DNA from: Rhynchopus sp. YZ270_cl-10
Taxonomy: Eukaryota > Euglenozoa > Diplonemea > Diplonemida > Diplonemidae
Direction of reading: 5' to 3'
Assembly: GCA_964035575.1 (NCBI GenBank)
Contig: OZ037906.1
Span: forward strand, 1,054,001-1,118,000
DNA length: 64,000 bases
Positions 9,421-21,066 of the stretch are shown in pieces. Under the pieces are notes generated by a model. It saw nothing but the letters and a program-made list of their open reading frames with translations, had not been told where the DNA came from and did no database searches. Positions within the stretch are counted from its first letter, which is position 1. Every line of letters starts with the position of its first letter. The translations under genes were made by a program, and so were the position numbers.

Positions 9421-12400
9421 ATGAGCTTTCTCACGCAGGCGCAGCAGGATGCACAGCGCAGATCGTCTGCTCAGGCGGAGATGCTTGCGGCTGAGGGGCA
9501 GCATGCTGCAGACAGGAAGGCCAAGGCGACTGCAAGCTACGGTGCTGCAGGGAAGGTCACCAACCATGAATACGTTGCCCCAACCAAGAAGGAGATGAAG
9601 ACGTGGCTGGCAGAGGTCACCGCACTGGTAGAAGTCTTCCCTCTGAAGGAGGCTACGAAGAGACGTGATATTGAATTGCTTAACTCAGACCGGAGAAACA
9701 GCATAATCTCTTGGCGGCGTAAAAATGTCACGAGACAGACTCAAAAGGAGGCAACCCGCATTGGTCGTGGTATCGTCACCCACTCTGCCACCCGCAGGCT
9801 TGCCCGCGAACTCATCCGAGTCCAATCCGACCCCAGCTGGGGTGTCGCTGCAATTCCTGTGGACAATAACCTTTTCACATGGCACTGCAACGTCGCAGCC
9901 CCAGGAGGCTTGACAGGCAAAGGCATTCTCCACCTTGAACTCAAATTCCCGCCGGAATACCCTGCAGTGCCCCCAGCACTCAAAATCCTTGGCGCCGACG
10001 TCGAGCATCCGAACATCTATGGAAACTACATCTGCGTGGATATGCTGGAAAAGGGTGAATTCGAAGTGGACAACCTCAAGCCCTATACAGGATGGTCCGC
10101 TGCGTACGGTGTCCAAGCAATGTTGAGACAACTGCAGTCTTTCTTCTACGGCGGTGCAGATTCAACTGATGGCTTTAAAAGCGGCAAAATCCGCATCCGC
10201 CCGCACACCGGCAAAGAAACCTGGGAATACCAGCTGAACTGGGATGAGGTGGACGACTGGCGTGATTGGGAGTACGACCAGCACTCTTTCTGCCACCATC
10301 GGTACGCAACCCCAGGGAACTGCTTTTGGTCGCACTGCGACAGCACTGGCCTGCACGGACCGAAATGGATTGCGATGTGCAGAGCTGACTGCGAACGTCT
10401 TGAAGAACGTTACCAGGAGCACCAAAAGAACGAAGGGTCCTCTCCTGAGGTGGTTGTTGACGACATGGTGTTTGCACGTCGTGTGAAGCGCAAGGGGCAT
10501 AAGGTGTTTGTGACTGTGCACCGTGCGGAGGGTCTGACGACGAACCCAGGCTTGTATCATGAGAGTCTTGAGTACAGTGCACAGCCGTATTGGTCGTGGA
10601 AGCCGTATGTGAAGGTGTCGTGCAAGCATGGTGATGAAGTAACAATGCCAACCAGCATGAACGTGAACCGCAAGGAGACCACCTCGTGGATGGTCAAGGA
10701 GCCCGCCCCCACCTCATCTGTCTGGCGTGAGGAGTTCTCCTTCGACGTGGACGCACACCAAGGAGCCTATCCAATCCACTTCGAAGTGCTGGACGGAGGG
10801 TCAAACAAATCAATGAATCTGGGGAAGGCCACGCTCACCCTCGATAAGTTCCAAGAAGAGGACACCGACTTCAAGCTGACGCTGCACCCTGTCATGGACA
10901 AGGCAGGGATGAAGAGAATGAAGCAGGGGTCTCTCGGGTCGCTGTATGTGACGGTGCGGTGTGTGTCTGCGAAGGAGGTGAAGGGGTATGGGTATGACTT
11001 CACGCCGCGCGGGTTGGACAAAACCTTTGTCCAAACGAGTATGTTTACACGGGGCATTCGCAATGTGAGGCGGCGCCCTGGGTATTGCTGCCCTGTGTGC
11101 GACCACACACCGATCAAGGCGAACCCGCCGCTGCCGTGCGCCATTGAGTGCGACGATGCACCGCCCTTTGCGCTGGCAGAGTTCCACGCCACTGCTACAT
11201 CAGCTGCAGGCGACAACCCTGCCGCACAACGCGCAGTGCAACGCACAATGGACGCCCTCGACGAAGAGATGCAAGCCCAGGCACGTGACACAACACCCAG
11301 CCGCGTCTTCGGTCTCCCCCATGACGCGGTCGGGCTTGTCATGGACTTCCTCCCCCGCATGCGCGAACGCAGATACATGGCCAACATGCTCCCCTCCTGG
11401 CAGCCTGTCTACGAACGCGCACGCTACTGGGAGGCGCAGCATCTGAAGTGCTTCACAACCGCAGCGGGTCCTGAGGACGACATTCTTGGCATCGGTGTCA
11501 CTGCTGCAGAGGCGCCCGGCGGCAGACCTATCTTCTCCTGCCAATTCGACGCTGTCAGCCACACTGCATACAAGGAGGGCGTCCGTCTCGGCGTCTGGAA
11601 GGAACCCTTCACACACTGGATCCCCCTCTTCATCGACCGTGAACACGCCGCACGCGCGATGCCTCAATTCCTCCCGATGGTGGAACAGCTTTCTGTTGGC
11701 GTCCGTTCTACAAACAGTGCGTGGACTGTATGCGGTGGCGACATCGACGGTGCAGGGAAGGGTGCACTGAAGAAGGTCACAAGTGGTGCAGGACACGTCT
11801 TCCGCAGCACTATGTGGGCGGGTCTGCGCGGTGGCAACTTCTGTGCCTCTGGTGCGCACTACTTCCAGATCAAGGTGCGCGACTATTTCCAAATGGGAAA
11901 GCTCATGGTCGCGGGTAAGACCCCTGCCCTGGGGGCCGTCAAAATCGGATGGGCCACACAGAACGGAGATGTCAACCTGGGGACGGATAAGTACGGCTTC
12001 TGCTACTCTACTGCAGGACACAAGGTGCATGGAGCTGACCGCCAGAAGTATGGCCCCGTGATTTCCGTCAACGACATCGTCGGAACGCTGTACAACTCCA
12101 AGGACAGAACCATCTCGTTTTTCCTGAACGGTGAGAACCTTGGGGTTGCGTTCACTATCCCGCAGAGCGGTGAGTATGCTGGGCTGATTCCTTGCGTGGC
12201 GATGAACTGTGCTGTGGTGGAGGTTGACATTGAGGGGGGCTTTGATGCGCCTATTCCTGTCGATCGTGGCACGCTTGGGGCACATGAACGTGCCGTGGAC
12301 AAAAGCATTTCCACCACCCTTGCCGTTATGCCACAACTCATGAACCATCTTGTGACAGACGTGATGAAGGGAACCCTGCACGCATCTGTGAAGGCACTGC

Positions 12401-13197
12401 AAGGCTACTGCTCGATGCACAGGCTGTTCCTCTACTGCTGCGACACCGTGCCAGGTCTGGTGGACAACGTCGACAACAGCATCGAACGCTTCATCAAATA
12501 CCCCGACGAACGCCACAAGGTCATCTGCCCCGACCTCGGCATGCTCCTCGCCATGCTCACCGTCAGCCAGCGTTTCTGGTGGAGCGACATCAAGGACGCC
12601 TTCCTGACAGAGCTCTTCGCACGCCATGTACGCTGGTCCCTGAAGAAGAGCAAACGCTTCCAGGCAGGCAACATGATGCCCGAGAAGACCCGCGAGGACC
12701 ATATGTGCGACGAAGCGTTCTACGCAAACGAGACATCGTGCAAGCTGGTTATGTTCCAGGTCTTCTTCTGCAACCTGGTGAAGCCGGACAGGGAGTACTG
12801 CGAGGCTTTGGGGGGTGATGCGTTTGGTGCGACCAAGACACGGTACGACTCGAGGATGGGGTTCCCCACGCGGGACATGGTGGACGCGCTTGTGGAGGAG
12901 ATGGGGGCGGTGCGGCGCCTCCCGTTCAAGAAGTGGAACGGCTTCTTCGCGAACGTCGGTGCCAAGGAGCGCACTACTGCGCAGATTGCGAAGAAGATCT
13001 CAGACGCCGTCGCACGCTCGGAACGTGCCGGCTACCACACAGACGTCAAGATGATCGACGACGCAGACGCCACCAAGATCCTCCGCAGGACACCACGCCA
13101 CCCCCTGCCCTACACACAACGCCCTGCGCGTGAGCAGCGCTTCTTCAGAAATGAGTTCCCCGAAGACGACCGGTTCATGCGTGAAGACTACTATTGA
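9421..13197 (+). CDS. Multidomain E2 ubiquitin-conjugating protein (UBC-C2-SPRY)
   Basis: Single exon, 1,258 residues from the ATG at 9421. An in-frame upstream stretch has no ATG. Residues about 115-250 are a UBC fold: P-A-V-P-P strand, HPNIYGN motif and the catalytic Cys205 in NYICVDML, as in E2 enzymes. Residues about 360-530 read as a C2 domain (KVFVTVHRAEGL, WKPYVKVSC, VWREEFSFDV). A Cys-pair segment (YCCPVCDHTP) lies near 560. Residues about 790-940 are a B30.2/SPRY domain (GAHYFQIKV, IGWATQNGDVNLG, ISFFLNGENLGVAF). The remaining ~300 residues are helical and unassigned. E2s transfer ubiquitin or a relative from E1 to substrate or E3. C2 suggests membrane or lipid contact, and SPRY gives protein recognition. 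E2 activity is likely by motif; the partners are unknown. Confidence 0.85.
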   Translation: MSFLTQAQQDAQRRSSAQAEMLAAEGQHAADRKAKATASYGAAGKVTNHEYVAPTKKEMKTWLAEVTALVEVFPLKEATKRRDIELLNSDRRNSIISWRRKNVTRQTQKEATRIGRGIVTHSATRRLARELIRVQSDPSWGVAAIPVDNNLFTWHCNVAAPGGLTGKGILHLELKFPPEYPAVPPALKILGADVEHPNIYGNYICVDMLEKGEFEVDNLKPYTGWSAAYGVQAMLRQLQSFFYGGADSTDGFKSGKIRIRPHTGKETWEYQLNWDEVDDWRDWEYDQHSFCHHRYATPGNCFWSHCDSTGLHGPKWIAMCRADCERLEERYQEHQKNEGSSPEVVVDDMVFARRVKRKGHKVFVTVHRAEGLTTNPGLYHESLEYSAQPYWSWKPYVKVSCKHGDEVTMPTSMNVNRKETTSWMVKEPAPTSSVWREEFSFDVDAHQGAYPIHFEVLDGGSNKSMNLGKATLTLDKFQEEDTDFKLTLHPVMDKAGMKRMKQGSLGSLYVTVRCVSAKEVKGYGYDFTPRGLDKTFVQTSMFTRGIRNVRRRPGYCCPVCDHTPIKANPPLPCAIECDDAPPFALAEFHATATSAAGDNPAAQRAVQRTMDALDEEMQAQARDTTPSRVFGLPHDAVGLVMDFLPRMRERRYMANMLPSWQPVYERARYWEAQHLKCFTTAAGPEDDILGIGVTAAEAPGGRPIFSCQFDAVSHTAYKEGVRLGVWKEPFTHWIPLFIDREHAARAMPQFLPMVEQLSVGVRSTNSAWTVCGGDIDGAGKGALKKVTSGAGHVFRSTMWAGLRGGNFCASGAHYFQIKVRDYFQMGKLMVAGKTPALGAVKIGWATQNGDVNLGTDKYGFCYSTAGHKVHGADRQKYGPVISVNDIVGTLYNSKDRTISFFLNGENLGVAFTIPQSGEYAGLIPCVAMNCAVVEVDIEGGFDAPIPVDRGTLGAHERAVDKSISTTLAVMPQLMNHLVTDVMKGTLHASVKALQGYCSMHRLFLYCCDTVPGLVDNVDNSIERFIKYPDERHKVICPDLGMLLAMLTVSQRFWWSDIKDAFLTELFARHVRWSLKKSKRFQAGNMMPEKTREDHMCDEAFYANETSCKLVMFQVFFCNLVKPDREYCEALGGDAFGATKTRYDSRMGFPTRDMVDALVEEMGAVRRLPFKKWNGFFANVGAKERTTAQIAKKISDAVARSERAGYHTDVKMIDDADATKILRRTPRHPLPYTQRPAREQRFFRNEFPEDDRFMREDYY

Positions 13198-13354
13198 TAC
13201 TATTGATGCAAACCTTGAGTGAGAAATTGCTGCCTTTTTTGTGTCTTGTTGGGAGCATCGCAGCCTTGGTGGCTAGGCACCCAAGGCTCTCGGGGGGGGG
13301 GGTGATTTTGCCCAAAAATCCCCAAAAAAAAAAAAAAAACGGATTTTGGGGGGG

Positions 13355-14108
13355 GTGATTTTTTAGGAAAATCACCCAGGCCTTTTGCTAACTTTGGGAT
13401 TTTCCCCCTGAATGGCATGATGGTCAAAAAAAATAATTTCCTGGAAAAAAAGTACATTCCGAGCTTTCCCACCTGGTAAAAGCGGTCGTCGCGCGCTTCG
13501 CGCGCGCCTCCCTGCCAGCCACAGGGTGGAGAGGCGAAGGGTCAGTTTTGCGAGATAACAAAAACGGAATCTAATCCTTTATTAACGGTCCTTGGTCTTG
13601 CGCCTTACGTACACTAACCGTACAAAATCAATACGTCTTCCAGAAGCAGGGGCTGTTGCAACGGTTGGGTCAAGTTTCATTTCTGGCTGAAAAATGCAAG
13701 GGAATCCCCTTTGACATTGTAAAATGGCACCGTAGGCAGGAAGAAAATAGCGTACAGCGCGAGCGAAGCGAGCGGGAATTTTTTTTTGAGGTATACCTCC
13801 GCGAGCGTAGTGAGCAGAAAAATTTTAAGGTGCCATCATGCCATCATGCCATCATGCCATCATGCCATCATGCCATCATGCCATCATGCCATCATGCCAT
13901 CATGCCATCATGCCATCATGCCATCATGCCATCATGCCATCATGCCATCTGGGGGGAAATCCCCAGGTGATGGAGAGCGAAAGCCCTGCCTCACCACCCC
14001 CCGTGGCAGGATGGTGGCATGATGGAAAAAAAAATAAAAAACGCCCAAAAACGTGGCATGATGGCATGATGGTTAGCAAAAGGCCTGAAAATCACCCCCC
14101 CAAAAAAA
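13355..14108. mobile_element. Foldback element with GGGTGATTTT/AGGCCTTTTGCTAAC arms
   Basis: The left arm (about 13355-13393) GGGGTGATTTT...AGGCCTTTTGCTAAC is inverted at 14081-14108 as GTTAGCAAAAGGCCTGAAAATCACCCC. Poly-A and GGGGATTTT blocks extend the similarity outward on both sides. The interior holds the ATGCCATC array and, nearer the right arm, short inverted copies of the same octamer (GGCATGATGGCATGATGG at 14055). Confidence 0.6.
13831..13949. repeat. 8-bp tandem repeat (ATGCCATC), about 15 copies
   Basis: Perfect array of ATGCCATC, about 119 bp. Inverted units occur 60-120 bp downstream. Confidence 0.95.
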
Positions 14109-14271
14109 AAAAAAAGTTGGGAAATCCGGATTTTTTTTTTGGGGGTCTTTCTACTAGAGCTCCGTTGTTCACACAGCAGTGAACAAAGTGACCCCGTCAC
14201 AGCCAGAACGCGACTCAATTGGTCAAACGCCGAAGGAAAAGGAAGCATGCAGCATGGCGAAAGAAAAAAGT

Positions 14272-14525
14272 AGCGTACCGTGCGCCTGCGGCGCAAGCTT
14301 ACAACCCACCCTTCCCTTTGACATAGTATGGCTGTAATAATGTGCTATTTTAAGCGCATTTTTTTTTGAAATATTGCGTACCGTGGCTTCGCCAGAAATT
14401 TTGGTTTAGCAAAATATGGAAGTAAAATTCATGCAAACTGACGATAATTACCAACGACGGTGCCATTTTATGTCAACATTTTTTAGAAATGTTGCGTACC
14501 GTGGCTTCGCCAGGAACCTTTCGGG
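14272..14525 (+). repeat. Dispersed family E, two copies in tandem
   Basis: Copy 1 (about 14272-14395) reads GCGGCGCAAGCTT, ACAACCCACCCTTCCC, GACATAGTA, TTTTAAGCGCA, then TTGCGTACCGTGGCTTCGCC. Copy 2 (14463-14525) keeps only the 3' part. A third copy lies at about 23080-23175. GGCTTCGCC is a compact hairpin. Confidence 0.65.
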
Positions 14526-15318
14526 TACCATGACCGCTGTTTCTTTCCCACGTCCCTCCCTTTGCACATAGTGTGTGGAAATTTTTTTGACCCCAAATCA
14601 CCCCCTTTTTGGGTTTTGGGGGTGATCTCCGAGAGCCCTGTAGGCACCATTCATCTTGCAAAAAAAATTTTTTTCTTGTTTTGTTATGGGAAAGACCGTT
14701 CTTTCTCTACCCTGAGCACTGCGTGGAGTGTTTGCTTTTTTGGCCAAAATCACTGTGAGGCTGACGTTTACTATTCAGATTTTTTGCCTCTGCTATTTGG
14801 GAAATTTTTAAAGATGCGGACACAGAAATTTCACTGTTTTTGTTTAGTTTGTTCACACCCTTTTTAAAAAACTCGATTTTTTGTTTTGTTTTGCAGTTAC
14901 CTCTAAATCAATGGGCCAACAACCTATTGATTTATTTGTACCCCTATTCAGATAACCACACAGTACCTCATGCCCACTTCTAACCTAACCTTTATTGGTG
15001 CGAGCACCGATGTGTTCCCAATAATCCTTTTTTTTTCTCTTATTCCTACGAAGCTTGCTTTAAAGGAGAAAATAGTATTACCGGTACGGCCAATCATCCC
15101 TCAAACAGGAGGATTTGTGCAATCAAACGAAAACAACTTTACTTACCTACCCCGATACTACTATTTTCCCCTTCGCTTGGATGCCCTCTATCCTAACTCA
15201 ATGCAATAATCCCCCCCTTTTTTTCTCCTTTCCCCCCTATATCATTACCACACCCACTTTACCTCTTCTCTCTTATTACACACACTTTCAGTACACTTTT
15301 TTGGGGGTGGAAGGCGTA

Positions 15319-18300
15319 ATGGGTGTTATGAAGGCAAGGGCGAAAAAAGCAAGGAAGCAGGAGCAGCAAGATGGAGCCGTGGCAGTGCCGGCTCCCCTGA
15401 CGTCGCAGTCTAAGTTTTCTAGGAATGGGGTGACTGCCGTCGTGGCCCCCGAGGGGTTGACAACAGGGTTCCATACTGCGGGCAACAGCGCGAATGGAAG
15501 TTCCTCCTTTGGTGAGGTGGTGTCCGTCACTTCGCCGCATCAACAGCGCCCCTCCGCGCTCTCCCAAGAGGACCTCCTCAAATGCATGACACGTGTCCAC
15601 AACCTCCTCGAAATGGCAGCCCTCGAAAAGAACCTTGCTCTCAAAATTCAACAAAAAAACGAGAGGATCAGCTCACCCCCTCCCGACGACGAAACCAAAC
15701 TTCCTCGGAGAAAGGACACTGGCGCGGCGAGGAAGCGGGCGAATCCTGGGGATGACTTTGTGTTCCCTGATTTTAAACGGTTTCGACCTCTGAAATGCGT
15801 GTATGAGGGGCCTTCTTCTGCGGGGACCATACCGTCGATGGTGGATGTCTGTGTGACAGAGCTGTTTGGGTCGGGTGGGGCCGCTTTGGGTGCTGCAAAC
15901 GAGGCACCTTTGGTGTGCGCTGTGGCAGGCCTTGTGGTGGCTGTGGACACTGTGCTGTGCTATACTCAGAATGTCGCAGATGGGCTGGCGCTTCTCTTCA
16001 CCAAGCCCGTCTCCCTTTCCACGCAGCAGGCCAAACTCGCAGAGGTGTGTATGCGGAAGCAGGTCATTGAGGCTCGCATCGGAGACCTGATAGCCAGCAA
16101 ACAGCTTGAGGAACAATCTCTCGCAAAACGCACCCACACAGAACGGGTAGGAGAAGCCTTTCGCAAGGAGTTGTTCGCGACGTACTCGAAAAACTTTTTT
16201 AGACCGGTCACGCTTGGGTGCAGCAGTGGCTACTTTGGGACGACACATCAGCAGCGACCCGACAGCTTTAAAATGTACGAACCGCACTGCGCACAGTCCC
16301 CGCTCATGGGGTTTCTCAGCATTGTTAAGAGAAGCGTTGAGGGTGGCCACTTTAGTTACGTTCCTGTATCAGAACAGACTCTTGAGGTGTTCTGCCCGGG
16401 GATGACCTTCATTGACAACCAAGTCGCGCAGGCTAAGGTCGCTCGCATGCAGTGCCGCAACGAAACGCCTCCTTACCGCTGCAACGAACTGAGCTGCACC
16501 TACCTTCACCCAAATGGCCATGTTGCCAGCGAGTCGCGTATGTGTCTTTCCATTCTGCAGAGTCTAGAAGATTGCATGAACATGAAGCTCTGCCCTCCAT
16601 TTCCTGAGATCACAGCATTCCGTACAGAATACGAACAGATTTTTCAACGCAGTTTCACCTCCTCCGTGAATACACTTGAAATGAGGGGCCTACTGGAAAA
16701 GATTTTGCGGTGGGTGAATAAGTATGGGATGGGTGGGATGGAATTGTCGGGTGGCGCTGTCGAGCAAGAGACACCGTTAGTTGCGATCCCGAGCGAGAAT
16801 TTTGCGGATATTCTGGCCACATTGCAGGCCGCACCTGAGGTAGAAGCAGAGGGTTCCCGCGCTGCGGCGCAGATTGTAACAGAGTTTGTTTCTTCTACAC
16901 GGAAGATCACTCCTTTTGCGCAAAAGGATTTTGAATTACGTCTGCAAGGGGATGCATCCGAAGCTGAAGCCCTCGCAGTTCTGAGTGTCTACGTGGCGCG
17001 CCTTGCACCACTTAGTCTAGAGGATGTTCTCATCACCCCAGCATCCCAACCTACACCTGAATCGGTTTCAACGATAGAAGTATTTGAATCTGCTCTTCAA
17101 GACCACCCATGCTCTTTGTCATTGTATGTACTGTACATCGAAGGATTGTCGAGAATGGGAAAAGGAATGTTCCAGAGTATGATAGCAGTGACCACTGCAG
17201 GGCTATCACGATGTGTCGCAATGCAGAGTGGTGAAGAGAAAGGAGAGCAGTTTGAACAGAACAGCTATTGTTTGTTTGGGTTGATCCTGATGCGGGTGTT
17301 TCTGCTGAACGCTACAGAAGGGGGTGCAGCGGAATACCTCTATTCGATGCTGGAGGGTGACAATGCTCAGGGGGTTTTCGATGTTTTCATTGCGGTGCAT
17401 GCTGCAGCATTGCCGTGCCTGCTTCTTTCGTTGGAGTACGGTACCTTTCCGACGCAGATGCATGCAGTGTGGGGGCTCCTTCCGGGTGCTCCGTTCTTTT
17501 TGAAGCAGCCGCAGAAGGGGCGGTTTGTACCGCATAAAAGGTTGCTCCCGGTGCTCGATAGGTTTCTTGCGTATGAAGGGTTTGGAGAGGTGAGGCAGAG
17601 CTTGGTGCTTGCGAGAACACAGCTTTTGACAGTGTGTGAAGAGTCGCATGACGCGTTGCGTACTGTGATGGCAGAGATTAACATCGCAGGGCAGTTGTCA
17701 AATGCAAACCTTTGGCTGTCGGTGTTGTCGATCGTGCATGATTATGAACCACTCCCAGGGCTGTCGTGGGAAGTGTTGTGTACAGATCTGTTGAATGAAT
17801 CGTTGTTGTTGACGTTTAAATCGATTCTCGCGTCGTTAGATATGAACGACGAATGGGAGCGTGCCACTGAGGTGCACGAAGACCATATCCAGGACCCGCA
17901 GTTCGAAGGGACTATTGCAGTGGCGTACGTTGTGACGCTGCTCCGCCAGCAGAACCCATCCCGCGCGACAGTCGAGAAGGCTGCTACAGTCTGCAGGACA
18001 GCGCTGCCGACCCCGCACCGCCAGCTCTGTGCACTCGCCCTCTCGCTCCTACAGCGCCGGCACGTCTCCTTCCTTGCGGGAGTAGGCGAGCTTATGCGTT
18101 TAGTACAAAACGGAAAGGCCGAAGGGTGGGAACGAGAGATCATCCTCGAGCTGGCAATGGCAGGGCTCTTCGGGGGTGATGTGGTATGAGGTTCACAGAA
18201 TGTGTTTATGCACCCTTTTGTGGCTAACAGCAAAGCAAAAAAAATGCTTTTTTTTTCAACAAACAAACATAGAAAACCAATCATTTTTGTAATACCCCAC

Positions 18301-18718
18301 AGGACGCAAACATTGCCCTAGGTAGTGTGATCTCAGGCCGCTTCGATGCAATACCTGTCCTAACCCCGCTTCCGTCTGGCTACGCAATGGGGTTTGCAGA
18401 CTGGGCGCGTATCAACGAAGACGCACGCCTCTTGTGCAGCAACCTAGCACCGTCTGGAACACATCCAGGCGAGACTATCGCCTGCACCATGAAGTCCGCC
18501 GGCGGACGCCCACAGCAGGTTCTCGAATCGCTCACACAAACACCAGGGGCTACGACGCTTGAGGAGGTATGTAGTTTCTAAACATTTTTCTTTTTTGTGA
18601 AAAAAAACTAAAAAATAAATCTGCCCTTCTGTGGTGCCCGAAGGTGGTTCTATTTACCGACTGTGCCGTCATCCTGGTTGAGTCAGAACCCAGCGTTAGC
18701 AGAACAATGCATATCTGA
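15319..18718 (+). CDS. ZFC3H1-like zinc-finger/helical-repeat protein (3 exons)
   Basis: Exons 15319-18183, 18303-18566 and 18644-18718 (all phase 0), about 1,067 residues. The N-terminus is basic and low-complexity. Residues 379-397 form a CX8CX4CX3H finger (Cys379, Cys388, Cys393, His397, with CNELSCTYLHP), the layout of the zf-C3H1 domain of ZFC3H1. Downstream (about 640-1000) are Leu-rich helical repeats resembling the HAT/TPR-like C-terminus of that family. In animals ZFC3H1 bridges the nuclear exosome and its helicase in the PAXT pathway, and the yeast counterpart Red1 scaffolds MTREC. The role is therefore inferred as nuclear RNA retention and decay. The third exon adds 24 residues; if it is not spliced, the protein would end a few codons after 18566. 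The family call rests on one finger plus overall layout. Confidence 0.6.
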
Positions 18719-19151
18719 GCCTGCAGAAGAGAGAAAAAAACCACGATTCGATAAGGGAAAGGGAGAGGGGAAAACCCTTAAGGGGAGAATGTCTGCACCC
18801 CTTTTCGGGGGTTTGCCAGGCAAAGGGTAGGGAGGGGGGAATGAGCAAAACAAAAAAATGCAAAAAAAAAAAAAATACTCATTGATCATTTGAAACCGAA
18901 GCGCAGCATCGAACAATACTGTTCGGGTAGGAAGGGGGCGAGGGGGGTGGTTGGGTATCTTGGGGTAGCATGCAAAAAGGCGTGGTGTTAACAGGCATTT
19001 TAAAGTGCCATGCAAAAATCATGTTACTTAGCATATTAGGAGGACAAAGGAACAACACAACTCCCCATATTTTTTTTTACATCAAACTCCCTTCCTTCCT
19101 CCCCTCTATTGACCAACTCTCCCTCTTTTTCAGAAGAAAAAAATATACAAA
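18719..19151. other. Spacer before D2HGDH gene
   Basis: No feature other than A/T and G runs. A strong pyrimidine tract (19080-19130) ends in CAG at 19131-19133, 18 nt before the start codon. Confidence 0.5.
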
Positions 19152-20819
19152 ATGCAGTGTCTTCGAACCTTCCCACGCTCTGTGGGGTTTGTTAGATTTG
19201 CATCATCGTTTGCAACTGTTGGGGACGCGGATATTTCATTCTTTCGTAAGGCGATCGGTGATCAGCATGTCTTGACCGAAGATATTTCTATGTACACAAC
19301 GGATTGGTTGGGGAAGTATGCGGGGGAATCTCCGGCGGTGTTGAAACCGGCGACAACCGAAGAGGTGTCCGACATTATGAAGTACTGTTACGAAAGGAAT
19401 ATCGCGGTAGTGCCGCAGGCGGGGAACACTGGGCTTGTGGGTGGGAGTGTGCCTACTGGGGGCGAGGTTGTGCTGTCGGTGCAGCGTCTGAACAAGATTG
19501 TGTCTGTGGACCCTCTGTCGCGGTGTGTGGAAGTCGAGGCTGGTGTGATCCTGCAGAACCTCGAGACAGAACTCCTTCGGCACAACCTGACGGTCCCCCT
19601 CGATCTCGCAGCAAAGGGCTCCTGCTGCATCGGTGGGAACGTCGCAACCAATGCAGGCGGGATCCGCTTCCTCCGCTACGGCTCGCTGCACCAGAACGTC
19701 CTTGGCATGCGTGTCGTGCTTGCAGACGGATCTATTCTCGATTTGAGAAACAAGCTTCCAAAGGATAATACAGGTATGGGTTTATTTTATTCCTTTGGAA
19801 TTTTACTTTTTTGACAGGATACGACCTGAAGCATCTGTTCATCGGCTCAGAGGGCACCCTCGGTGTCATCACCGACCTTACCCTGCAGGCACCGTCGAAG
19901 CTCAACTCCGCGAACGTTGCGTTGGTGGGCTGCGACACCTTTGAGGGTGTGCTCGAGACCATGGCGCTTGCGAGACAGCACCTTGGGGAGCTCATCTCTG
20001 CGTTGGAGTTTGCGGATGCACGCTCCGTCGAGATGTCGCTGTCGCACACGAAGAACGCACACCCCCTGGGCGAGGACAGGCCGAAGTTCTACCTTCTGCT
20101 TGAAACGCTTGGATCGAATGAGGCGCACGACATGGAGAAGCTTGAGGGCTTCTTCGAGACTGCCCTTGAGAACCACGTCGTGACCGGCACGGTTGCGCAG
20201 GACGAATCGCAGGCAACACTGCTCTGGGCTGTGCGCGAGAACATCACCGTCTCCTTCAAAGACTTCGGCAAGAAGAACCTCAAGTACGACGTCAGCCTCC
20301 CTGTGACCGACTTCTACAACTGCGTAGTCGATACACAGAAGCACCTCGACGAATGTGTCGGCGAAGGCGAAGCGGACGTTGTCGGCTTTGGGCACATCGG
20401 GGACGGCAACCTCCACCTCAACGTTATCTCCAACAACGACTCTCTCGGGCAGTTCATGGAGCCCTGGTTGTATGAGTGGCTCAAGGTGAGAAATGGCAGG
20501 TATGTGGCAGTTTCCCCCCCCTTGAAAAATAATTATCAAGAAATTTTGTTATCTCGCCATGGTCAAGACAGCAATGGCAGAACAGCCCTTCTTCCATACA
20601 CTCAAGCCACTTATGTTCGGCCAAGATGAAGACCTTATATTCACTCACATCGCAATTCACGTAAATACCTCCCACAGTGTCAGCGCAGAGCATGGTATAG
20701 GACTCATGAAGCGCGACGCCCTGAAATACTCGAAATGCGAATCAGCGCTGAAGGTGATGCGCCAAATGAAGCAGGTCTTCGACCCCAAGGGCATTCTTAA
20801 CCCAATGAAGGTCGTGTAA
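19152..20819 (+). CDS. D2HGDH: D-2-hydroxyglutarate dehydrogenase
   Basis: Three exons (19152-19773, 19818-20499, 20678-20819), 481 residues, with frame kept across both splices. It is an FAD-linked oxidase of the D2HGDH/D-LDH family. The FAD-binding motif [13 protein letters not shown] is at about 90-103, [16 protein letters not shown] at about 155-170 and [13 protein letters not shown] next. The C-terminal metal/substrate signature [13 protein letters not shown] is followed by the terminal SAEHGIG and DPKGILNP. The enzyme oxidises D-2-hydroxyglutarate to 2-oxoglutarate and passes electrons to ETF in mitochondria. The N-terminus ([15 protein letters not shown]) is Arg/Ser-rich and acid-free, consistent with a mitochondrial presequence. 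Length matches the family. Intron 1 is only 44 nt. Confidence 0.93.
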
Positions 20820-20999
20820 ACTGCGTTAGATCAATTTTTTTTTCTCGCTGTTTTTTCTATTTTATAAGATTGCAGTACCTGCGCCGTTTGGTGGTATTAT
20901 TTCATTGAACGTATTAGTTGTCAGGGTTGTAGATTTTTGGAAGAAACATAGTGTGAGAACGATCGTGACGGTTTTTTTCAAGATCTTGAACTTTTTTTC

Positions 21000-21066
21000 A
21001 AGATCTTGACATTTTTTTTTTTTTTTTCACGATCGTTTTTTTTTTTCACGATCGTTTTTTTTTTTT
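21000..21066. repeat. ACGATCGT palindromes separated by T runs, block 1
   Basis: CACGATCG recurs between runs of 8-18 T, preceded by two copies of TCAAGATCTTGA (about 20978, 20998). It matches block 2 at 24313-24425 and a single unit at about 27406. Confidence 0.7.

Larger units (their letters stand above)
13198..15318. other. Repeat-rich spacer
   Basis: No gene supported. It contains the foldback at 13355-14108, the 8-bp array, and two copies of family E (about 14272-14395 and 14463-14525). Then comes ~400 bases of C/T-rich sequence before the next gene, with an acceptor-like TTTCAG ending at 15291. Confidence 0.5.

Noticed and set aside
11200-12702. 500-codon minus-strand ORF
   Set aside because: Antisense shadow of the UBC-C2-SPRY gene, whose sense frame has recognised domains. 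High GC coding sequence keeps the reverse frame open.
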